Source: Planctomycetota bacterium
GTDB taxonomy: Bacteria > Planctomycetota > Planctomycetia > Isosphaerales > Isosphaeraceae
Direction: 5' to 3'
DNA length: 5,932 nt
Assembly (NCBI GenBank): GCA_021778575.1
Contig: JAJYCH010000330.1
Span: 1-5,932 of the forward strand
How positions within the stretch are numbered: position 1 is the first letter of the stretch; every line of letters starts with the position of its first letter. Under the pieces are notes generated by a model. The model was given only the letters and a program-made list of their open reading frames with translations, made no database searches and was not told the DNA's origin. This document shows positions 1 to 5,131 of this stretch, piece after piece. The translations under genes and the position numbers were made by a program.

Positions 1-1641
1 GCCCTGCTCCTTGAGTTCGGATATCGCCTTTGAGATTGCTTGTGTCGCCTGTTCGAAGACAGGCTGTGCTTTGTCAGGGTCATGCATTGTCGCGTCTATT
101 TCAATGCAGTACGCTTGAGAACGCTTTTTCTTCGAAGTCAAACCCAAATCACGTTCTAATATCAATCGCGCCGCCATCCCAAGTTGGAATCGAAATGGCT
201 TCCATTCTGCTCCCATACGCCGTGTGCGAAACATGAATTCCAGTCGGTATGCCATGTAAGCAGCTGTGTAATAGGAATGCACTTCGTGCTCGGGGGCAAA
301 GATCTCTTTCCCAATGAGCGGGATCAGATCTTTGTAATACCGGCCCACTTGGTTCGGCTGTTCGAGAAAAATTGAAGCATACACTTTCAGAAGAAAATCT
401 TTGGTAATAATTCGCACTTTCTCGACCTTATTAGCTGCATTGAATTGACCTGGCCTGCGTTCATAATAAAGTCGCTGGTCATCAATTTTAGAATCGAAAT
501 ATATTTCGATTGCTTTGTGAATCGGATCGAGCGCCCAAAAACTTTCCTGATCAACCTTGTTCTGCTGGTTCGAAGCGATGATTACTTGTCTCGTGACCTC
601 TTCGTCTTCGGTTGCCACGATCTTGATTGGAATCGTCGTACCCTGATCAGCGTGCTTGCCGTTTGCAACAATCACATGACTCGTTTGGCAACCATTCACA
701 ATTTGAAAATCTTCAAGTGTGAATTGAGCGCCGACTCTCTGTAATTTGCGAGCAACGATAGTAATTCCGTTGTTCCGAAGAGGAAATTCGATACTTGTGT
801 CCGACTGCAGAGTGTTCGCTATTGACTTGTTGACAGGAGTATCACCCTGAAAATCCCGAATGTTATCGAAAAAGAGTCGGCGACGAACATTTCCATCATC
901 ATCAGTGATCATCTTCAAATACTCAGTGATTGACAACAATCCAATATATGATTCTCGAACATTGGGTATTTCAGGCAATGAAAGATTTTTATCGAAGTTG
1001 ATCGTCACGCGAAAAGCGTTCTTTGTTTGAAAATAGAGTCGCTGAATTTTTGAGGCATCCAAGGGATGAAAAGTTACTCCAGAGAACATGTGAAGGCTGT
1101 CCATTTGCGCCAAGAAACCATCACGAATTGCACAAAGATTTTTGTCTTCGGTCCAAGAGCCTGTCGTTGCATAGTAGAGTGAGAGTTTTGGCAATCCTCG
1201 GACGAATTTTGATGCCATTCCAAAAAGGTGATTTTTAATGCGCTGAAGCTCAAGGATTCGGTCATTCTGAATGAAGCTCGCTTGTTCCTTAAAAAAATCC
1301 AAAACGGCAAGGAAAAATTTTGACATGTCTCCAGCGTCAAAAGACGAACCCATCTTCGACTGAATGAAAATAAACTGGACTTGCAATACCGGAATATTGG
1401 ACACAACATCTTCAACCTGCTCTTCGTCATCGATAATCGAATCATTTAATACTATCGCAATTCCGTCGAGACCAAATTCCCCATAACCAGTTGCTATAAC
1501 GCTATAATCGAATTCCTCAGGATAAATATCAGAAATCACTATGTAATTGACAAACGCCTCGAATTGCTCGGATTGTGGCAGCGTATCGATCTTTTGGCTG
1601 TCTGCAAAATCCTTCAATAGGCTTTGAGTGACAACGTCCAT
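1..1641 (-). CDS. AIPR-family protein (abortive phage infection type) with N-terminal nuclease-like domain; 3' end outside the window
   Basis: I translated this strand codon by codon: the frame is open from ATG at 1639-1641 to the window edge (547 codons, no stop), so the C-terminus is missing. An AAGGAA Shine-Dalgarno (1647-1652) sits 5 nt before the ATG. Residues about 50-100 look like a PD-(D/E)xK nuclease core: GEFGLDGIAI with D59, then FIFIQSK with Q94 and K96, like Mrr-type enzymes. The centre carries the AIPR hallmarks: NIRDFQG (260-266), VN (270-271), RNNGITI (NNG at 290-292) and IVNGCQTSHVI (N316, G317, Q319, T320). AIPR proteins (Pfam AIPR) are known from phage-resistance loci and occur beside other defence genes; the molecular mechanism here is inferred. 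GC content is roughly 40-45% by eye, far below the neighbours, which suggests transfer. I see no convincing promoter in the 117 bp upstream, so read-through from rpsG is possible. Family call is strong; nuclease activity is moderate. Confidence 0.88.
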   Translation of the reverse strand, partial: MDVVTQSLLKDFADSQKIDTLPQSEQFEAFVNYIVISDIYPEEFDYSVIATGYGEFGLDGIAIVLNDSIIDDEEQVEDVVSNIPVLQVQFIFIQSKMGSSFDAGDMSKFFLAVLDFFKEQASFIQNDRILELQRIKNHLFGMASKFVRGLPKLSLYYATTGSWTEDKNLCAIRDGFLAQMDSLHMFSGVTFHPLDASKIQRLYFQTKNAFRVTINFDKNLSLPEIPNVRESYIGLLSITEYLKMITDDDGNVRRRLFFDNIRDFQGDTPVNKSIANTLQSDTSIEFPLRNNGITIVARKLQRVGAQFTLEDFQIVNGCQTSHVIVANGKHADQGTTIPIKIVATEDEEVTRQVIIASNQQNKVDQESFWALDPIHKAIEIYFDSKIDDQRLYYERRPGQFNAANKVEKVRIITKDFLLKVYASIFLEQPNQVGRYYKDLIPLIGKEIFAPEHEVHSYYTAAYMAYRLEFMFRTRRMGAEWKPFRFQLGMAARLILERDLGLTSKKKRSQAYCIEIDATMHDPDKAQPVFEQATQAISKAISELKEQG

Positions 1642-1706
1642 GTTCGTTCCTTAACACATAAAGACAATTCTTCGGTATTGAAATTCAAAAAAGCGTCAGA
1701 GGGCGA

Positions 1707-1734
1707 AATGGGGCCATGCATGCATGGCCCCATT
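1707..1734 (-). terminator. 28-bp perfect palindrome, possible terminator after rpsG
   Basis: The left half AATGGGGCCATGCA (1707-1720) is the exact reverse complement of the right half (1721-1734), with no spacer; as RNA it would fold with a small loop from the central bases. It begins 24 nt after the rpsG stop codon. In the rpsG direction a run of six T residues (1687-1692 on the plus strand as A) follows, but 14 nt away from the stem, so it is not a textbook intrinsic terminator. It also marks the border between GC-rich and AT-richer DNA. A protein-binding palindrome or a junction scar is an alternative. Confidence 0.45.
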
Positions 1735-1758
1735 GTCTGGACGGAATTTCCGGGATAA

Positions 1759-2232
1759 TCACCAGGCGAAGTGCGCGAACGCCTTGTTGGCGTCGGCCAT
1801 CCGGTGGATGTTCTCTCGGCGGCTGATGGCGGCGCCTTCTCGGTTGAAGGCGGCGATGAGCTCGTCGGCGAGCTTGATGGCCATCGGGCGGCCCTTCTTC
1901 TCGCGGGCGGACATCAGGATCCAGCGGACCGAGAGGGTCTGCTGGCGGACCTTGTTGACCTGCATCGGCACCTGGTAGGTGGCACCACCGACCCGCTTGG
2001 AGCGGACCTCGATGATCGGCTTGACGTTCTCGATGGCCCGATTGAAGACGTCGAGCGGGCTCTCGTTGGGCAGGCGGCGCTCGATCAGCTCCATCGCGTC
2101 GTAGAAGACCTTCTGGGCGACCGATTTCTTGCCGTCGTACATCAGGCAGTTGATGAACTTGCTGGCCAGCTTCGAGCCGAACCGGGGATCGGGCCGGAGC
2201 TGGGCCTTGCTGGCGGTGAACTTGCGGGCCAT
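1759..2232 (-). CDS. rpsG: 30S ribosomal protein uS7
   Basis: Complete 157-residue protein, the usual bacterial uS7 length (about 155-157). uS7 binds the 3' domain of 16S rRNA, starts assembly of the 30S head and lines the E site and mRNA exit. Diagnostic segments are [11 protein letters not shown] (32-42), the beta-hairpin region [13 protein letters not shown] (80-92), [15 protein letters not shown] (about 103-117) and the C-terminal end NKAFAHFAW. The ATG at 2230-2232 has a good Shine-Dalgarno GAAGGA (2240-2245) 7 nt upstream. It follows rpsL after a 155-bp gap, long for this operon, and that gap holds the facing heptamer arrays. In E. coli uS7 represses its own operon by binding the rpsL-rpsG intercistronic RNA; whether that applies here is unknown. 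Downstream, fusA is replaced by the AIPR gene. Confidence 0.98.
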   Translation of the reverse strand: MARKFTASKAQLRPDPRFGSKLASKFINCLMYDGKKSVAQKVFYDAMELIERRLPNESPLDVFNRAIENVKPIIEVRSKRVGGATYQVPMQVNKVRQQTLSVRWILMSAREKKGRPMAIKLADELIAAFNREGAAISRRENIHRMADANKAFAHFAW

Positions 2233-2253
2233 TCGTGCGTCCTTCAGTCGATG

Positions 2254-2379
2254 AGCGGGTAGCGGGTAGCGGGTAGCGGGTAGAAAAGACAGGGGCCGAT
2301 GGGGATCAGACGGGCAAGCGGCCGTCGTTCGCTTGCATCCCGGTCTTGACTACCCGCTACCCGCTGACTGCTACCCGCT
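2254..2379. repeat. Facing heptamer arrays (AGCGGGT x4 / ACCCGCT x4) forming a long inverted repeat
   Basis: Four exact tandem copies of AGCGGGT occupy 2254-2281. The opposite orientation ACCCGCT occupies 2352-2379 in the same 7-bp register: two exact copies, one degenerate (GACTGCT, 2366-2372), one exact. The arms are inverted repeats; with two extra flanking pairs (2282-2283 with 2350-2351) the stem would be 30 bp with three mismatches and a loop of 66 nt. In the rpsL-rpsG transcript the stem would end 8 nt before the rpsG Shine-Dalgarno (2240-2245) and begin 8 nt after the rpsL stop codon. It could be a processing site, an attenuator or a translation-control element; it could also be a neutral slippage repeat. 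The structure is visible; the function is inferred. Confidence 0.85.
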
Positions 2380-2387
2380 TCCTCCAA

Positions 2388-2789
2388 TTACTTCTTCTTG
2401 GCGCCCTTGGCCGGCGCGGCGCTCTTGGCCGGGGCCCCGTACTTGGAGCGGGCCTGCTTGCGGTCGGCCACGCCGAGGCTGTCGAGGACGCCCCGGACGA
2501 TGTGGTAGCGGACGCCCGGGAGGTCGCGGACCCGGCCGCCCCGGACCAGGACGATCGAGTGTTCCTGGAGGTTGTGGCCTTCGCCGCCGATGTAGGCGGT
2601 GACTTCCTTGCCGTTCGAGAGCCGGACGCGCGCCACCTTGCGCAACGCCGAGTTCGGCTTCTTCGGGGTCATCGTCTTGACCTGGAGGCAGACGCCCCGC
2701 TTGAACGGGCAGGCTTCCAGCACCGGCGACTTGGTCTTGTACAAAACCGGCCGGCGCGGCTTGCGGACGAGCTGATTGATCGTGGGCAT
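2388..2789 (-). CDS. rpsL: 30S ribosomal protein uS12
   Basis: Complete 133-residue uS12, a decoding-centre protein of the 30S subunit that contacts helices 18 and 44 and checks codon-anticodon pairing. I chose ATG 2787-2789 because it gives the canonical start [12 protein letters not shown]; the frame stays open to an ATG at 2894, but that would add 35 unrelated residues encoded by the leader. Diagnostic segments: [10 protein letters not shown] (25-34), [12 protein letters not shown] (41-52), [13 protein letters not shown] (66-78), [13 protein letters not shown] (84-96). K43 and P91 have the normal residues, and D89, the RimO methylthiolation site of other bacteria, is present. Residue 88 is Arg (codon at 2526-2528), where E. 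coli has Lys. After RKQARSKYG the protein carries an Ala/Lys/Pro-rich tail ending GAKKK, making it about 9 residues longer than E. coli uS12. No strong Shine-Dalgarno precedes the start. Confidence 0.98.
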   Translation of the reverse strand: MPTINQLVRKPRRPVLYKTKSPVLEACPFKRGVCLQVKTMTPKKPNSALRKVARVRLSNGKEVTAYIGGEGHNLQEHSIVLVRGGRVRDLPGVRYHIVRGVLDSLGVADRKQARSKYGAPAKSAAPAKGAKKK

Positions 2790-2880
2790 GGGACGGAGAC
2801 GGTCTCGTGCGCCCTGGTTATTCCGGGAAATGATCCGATCGCGGATCGAGACGAGGCCAACCTCGCCCCCGGACCATCCA

Positions 2881-2915
2881 CGGTCGTCGCACATTCGAAA
2901 ACGAATCGGCGACCG
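2881..2915 (-). promoter_or_regulatory. Hairpin in the predicted rpsL 5' leader
   Basis: Outer arms 2881-2889 and 2907-2915 pair with one mismatch (CGGTCG with CGACCG at the base). An inner stem ATTCG (2893-2897) with CGAAT (2902-2906) closes an AAAA loop, with a 3-nt bulge on one side. It lies about 12 nt into the transcript expected from the promoter at 2934-2961. A smaller hairpin follows at 2832-2847 (GATCCG, loop ATCG, CGGATC). Leader structures often control ribosomal protein genes, but no known motif is recognised here, so a role is inferred. Confidence 0.4.
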
Positions 2916-2933
2916 GAAGACGCGGAAGCCATC

Positions 2934-2961
2934 AGATTAACCGATCCCCGGCATTTGTCAA
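2934..2961 (-). promoter_or_regulatory. Sigma-70-type promoter for rpsL-rpsG
   Basis: Read on the minus strand there is a perfect -35 box TTGACA (2956-2961), a 16-bp spacer and TAATCT (2934-2939) as the -10 box, which matches the consensus only in part. The predicted start near 2927 gives a leader of about 138 nt before rpsL. A separate promoter is expected because rpsL is cut off from rpoC by genes on the other strand. Confidence 0.6.
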
Positions 2962-2984
2962 GAATCTCCCCGAAAATCGGCGGG

Positions 2985-3013
2985 TTGACACCCTCGGCCC
3001 GGTGCTCTACCCT
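2985..3013 (+). promoter_or_regulatory. Sigma-70-type promoter for the zinc-ribbon/glycosyltransferase pair
   Basis: A perfect TTGACA (2985-2990), a 17-bp spacer and TACCCT (3008-3013) point rightward, giving a start near 3020 and a short leader before the ATG at 3041. The -10 box is a weak match. Its -35 box lies 23 bp from the rpsL -35 box, and a small inverted repeat CCGA-AAA-TCGG (2970-2980) sits between the two. Confidence 0.5.
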
Positions 3014-3040
3014 CTGTGCCTGACCACCCCGGAGGCGGCC

Positions 3041-3274
3041 ATGATCGTGCGCGACGACTACGCCGACGACATCGACGACGAGGAAGACCGGGACGACGAC
3101 GAGACGATGCCGTGCCCGCACTGCGGCGAGTCGGTCTACGACGACGCGGAGCGGTGCCCGGAATGCGGCCGATACCTGTCGCCAGACGACATCTCGCACC
3201 GAAAGCCCTGGTGGGTGGTGGCCGGCGCGGTGGTTTGCCTGGCGATGATGACCTGGTGGATCTTGCACCCGTGA
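3041..3274 (+). CDS. Small acidic zinc-ribbon protein with C-terminal membrane anchor, function unknown
   Basis: 77 residues. The ATG at 3041 is chosen because GGAGG (3031-3035) lies 5 nt upstream; an in-frame GTG at 3002 would sit inside the promoter. Residues 5-21 are almost all Asp/Glu. Residues 25-42 form a zinc ribbon of two CxxC knuckles, CPHC (25-28) and CPEC (39-42), spaced 10 residues apart. Residues 57-75 (WWVVAGAVVCLAMMTWWIL) form one predicted transmembrane helix at the extreme C-terminus, so the ribbon should face the cytoplasm like a tail-anchored protein. No enzyme motif is visible; a protein- or nucleic-acid-binding adaptor at the membrane is only a guess. The stop codon overlaps a GTG codon (GTGA, 3271-3274) in the frame of the following glycosyltransferase, which suggests a two-gene operon. 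Confidence 0.8.
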   Translation: MIVRDDYADDIDDEEDRDDDETMPCPHCGESVYDDAERCPECGRYLSPDDISHRKPWWVVAGAVVCLAMMTWWILHP

Positions 3275-3291
3275 TCGAGAAAACGTCGCCG

Positions 3292-4437
3292 ATGCGGGTC
3301 GCCTGGCTCTTCGACATGAACGCCTGCCTGAGCCCGACCGGCGTGACCCGCCACGCGCTGGGGCAGCTCGACCGGCTGGCGAAGCGGCCGGACGTGGCGC
3401 TGACGGTCGTGACCGGGCGGATCTCCGAGCCCGACGGCCTGGCCTACTGGGAGCGGCTTGAATCCCTGAGGCGGAAGGAGCTGCCGGTCTCGACCCGCGA
3501 CGCCCTCCGGTTCTGGAGGCTGGCGAACGGGCCGGCCCTGGAATGGCGGACGGGCGCCGTCGACTGGGTCTATTGCCCGAGCGAGATGTACGTCCCGACC
3601 CGCAAGGCCAGGCTCGCCGTGACCAGCCACGACGTCCTCCAGGACGTCCGGTTCGGCGGGCCGAGGCGTCAGGCCCTCCTGAGCAAGGTCTTCGGCCGCG
3701 CCGACCTGGTGCTCTCGGTCTCCCGGTTCAACACCGAGAAGCTCCTGGCGATGTACCCCGACTGCCGGGGGAAGGTGGCGCAGGTCCCGAACGCGGCCGA
3801 GGAGATCTTCTTCGGCGAGGCGACCGACCGCGAGCGGGCGGGCGTCCGCGCCGACCTGAAATTGCCGCCCGGCCTCCCGTACCTGATCTCGGTGGCGAGC
3901 TTCCAGTCCCGCAAGAACCTGGTCAAGCTGGTCCAGGCCGCCGGTCGATTGAGGGAAGTCGCCGAGGGGGAACTTGGCCTGGTCCTGCTCGGTGCCGGCT
4001 CCGAGGGGGAGGCCCGGCCGATCCGCGAGGCGATCGAGGGATTGGGCCGGAAGGTGATCGTCAGGATGCCCGGCTACCGTCAGGGTCGGGCGTTGCTCGC
4101 CGCCTACGCCGAGGCGACGGCGCTGGTGTTCCCCTCGACCTGCGAGAGCTTCGGCATCCCGGCCGTCGAGGCGATGGCCCAGCGAATCCCCGTCGCGCTG
4201 GCCAACTCGACGGCCCTCCCCGAGATCGGCGGCGAGGCCGGGTGGTACTTCGACCCGGCCTCGGAGGAAGCGATCGCCGCGACCCTCCGCGACCTCCTCG
4301 ATCATCCCGAAGATCGCACTCGCAAGGTCGAGATCGGCCGGGGTCTGGCCGAGCGGTATCGATGGTCGGCGGCAAATGACCTGCTCGTTGAGGCCCTGCA
4401 GGGTCATTCCTCGTCGTCGAAACTGGCTTCGTCGTAG
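3292..4437 (+). CDS. GT4-family (GT-B fold) glycosyltransferase
   Basis: 381 residues, a normal length for family GT4 retaining enzymes, which move a sugar from a nucleotide donor to a lipid or glycan acceptor at the inner face of the membrane. The N-terminal half starts MRVAWLFDMN with the glycine-containing loop SPTGVTRHA (14-22). The C-terminal donor-binding half has VPNAAEEIFF (165-174), ASFQSRKNL with R207 and K208, LVLLGAG (230-236), and the E-x7-E motif CESFGIPAVEAM with E285 and E293. No signal peptide or membrane helix is seen. The ATG at 3292 fits the family start; a GTG at 3271, overlapping the zinc-ribbon stop codon, would add 7 residues and allow translational coupling. Neither start has a strong Shine-Dalgarno. 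The 3' end overlaps the convergent Uma2 gene by 34 bp. Donor and acceptor cannot be read from the sequence. Confidence 0.92.
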   Translation: MRVAWLFDMNACLSPTGVTRHALGQLDRLAKRPDVALTVVTGRISEPDGLAYWERLESLRRKELPVSTRDALRFWRLANGPALEWRTGAVDWVYCPSEMYVPTRKARLAVTSHDVLQDVRFGGPRRQALLSKVFGRADLVLSVSRFNTEKLLAMYPDCRGKVAQVPNAAEEIFFGEATDRERAGVRADLKLPPGLPYLISVASFQSRKNLVKLVQAAGRLREVAEGELGLVLLGAGSEGEARPIREAIEGLGRKVIVRMPGYRQGRALLAAYAEATALVFPSTCESFGIPAVEAMAQRIPVALANSTALPEIGGEAGWYFDPASEEAIAATLRDLLDHPEDRTRKVEIGRGLAERYRWSAANDLLVEALQGHSSSSKLASS

Positions 4438-5024
4438 GCGTCGAGATCCTTCCAGAGTTCGGACACGGTCGAGGCGAGGCCGGGGAGCACCAGGCTGGGG
4501 ATCGGCTGATCCTCCGTGCAAGGTCGTTCGACCCAGACGTCTCCGTCCCGGATGAGGAGAGTCATCTTCCTGGCCACGAAGTCGATGATCCAGTATTCCT
4601 GGAGGCCGAAGGCCAAGTATTCATCCCGTTTGACCCGGTGATCACGATCCGCGGAGCCCTTGGAAACCACTTCGGCGACCAGTGCCGGCTTGAACCTCCC
4701 GCGTTGATCCCTGATCGCACCTCGGACGACGATTCCGAGGTCGGGGTTGCGGCCCGAGACCATCCCGGGCATCCAGAGCCGAAACTCATCGCCGCCGCCA
4801 TAGCGGAGGATGACTCCGGGATGCGAACGCCGATAATTGGACGCCAGGTCATAGAAATTACAGACGACTTGCCCGTGCGGGTCGTTGGGGACCTCGGTCA
4901 CTTCCAGGACTCCTCGGGCGAGTTCGTAACGATATCCGGGCTCTTCGTCGGCCTCGAGGAACTCCTCCATCGTCATCTTCCGGCCATTGTCGGCGGGCCC
5001 GATCCGCGTTGCGACGGTCGCCAT
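4404..5024 (-). CDS. Uma2-family (DUF820) PD-(D/E)xK nuclease-like protein
   Basis: 206 residues. The Uma2 fold is a restriction-endonuclease-like PD-(D/E)xK domain; its cellular target is unknown, although the family is abundant in planctomycetes and cyanobacteria. Visible signature: MTMEEFLEADEEPGYRYEL (17-35, with E34), RNPDLGIV with P94-D95, VAEVVSKGSADRDHRVKRDE with E118 and K132, then YLAFGLQEYWIID (136-148). The putative metal-binding residues D95 and E118 are intact, with K132 in the helix position usual for this family, so the protein is probably not degenerate. The ATG at 5022-5024 has GAGGAG (5035-5040) 10 nt upstream. It follows rpoC on the same strand, but a strong hairpin lies between and little room is left for a promoter, so it may depend on read-through. 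Its last residues (SFDDEE) are encoded in the overlap with the glycosyltransferase gene. Confidence 0.93.
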   Translation of the reverse strand: MATVATRIGPADNGRKMTMEEFLEADEEPGYRYELARGVLEVTEVPNDPHGQVVCNFYDLASNYRRSHPGVILRYGGGDEFRLWMPGMVSGRNPDLGIVVRGAIRDQRGRFKPALVAEVVSKGSADRDHRVKRDEYLAFGLQEYWIIDFVARKMTLLIRDGDVWVERPCTEDQPIPSLVLPGLASTVSELWKDLDAYDEASFDDEE

Positions 5025-5060
5025 GAGGGATCATCTCCTCTCGGGGACGGGGACGAAGAT

Positions 5061-5096
5061 GGCCCGGCGTCCCCTCGGAAAAGGGGACGCCGGGCC
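5061..5096 (-). terminator. Strong hairpin after rpoC, probable terminator
   Basis: A perfect 15-bp GC-rich stem, GGCCCGGCGTCCCCT (5061-5075) with its reverse complement (5082-5096), closes a 6-nt loop. It begins 35 nt after the rpoC stop codon and ends before the Uma2 Shine-Dalgarno. No T-run follows in the rpoC direction, so it may act as a GC-rich hairpin terminator, a partial attenuator or a 3'-end stabiliser. Confidence 0.6.
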
Positions 5097-5131
5097 GATC
5101 GGAACTCACGGAAACCCGAAGGCCGGTCGCA

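Noticed and set aside
445..744. Plus-strand open frame of 99 codons and three shorter plus-strand frames in the first 1.3 kb
   Set aside because: All are antisense to the continuous AIPR frame, which carries recognisable motifs through the same bases.
1074..1445. Minus-strand open frame of 123 codons inside the AIPR gene
   Set aside because: It is in a different frame from the AIPR gene and has no recognisable domain; the 547-codon frame explains the region.
1707..1734. Insertion-sequence end or attachment site
   Set aside because: A single palindrome without a second copy, target duplication, transposase or integrase in the window cannot support this; it is listed as a terminator-like palindrome instead.
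2254..2379. CRISPR-like array
   Set aside because: The unit is only 7 bp, the copies are tandem without spacers and they are arranged as two mirror-image arrays.
2790..2894. Alternative rpsL start at 2894 giving a 168-residue protein
   Set aside because: The 35 extra residues are not found in uS12; [12 protein letters not shown] at 2789 is the family's standard N-terminus.
2346..3023. Plus-strand open frame of 225 codons over rpsL and its leader
   Set aside because: It is antisense to the unmistakable rpsL gene and is a product of high GC at third positions.
3136..4521. Minus-strand open frame of 461 codons opposite the glycosyltransferase
   Set aside because: It is the mirror of the GC-rich GT4 gene, has a composition dominated by Arg, Gly, Pro and Asp and shows no family motif. 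The plus strand has clear GT4 motifs.
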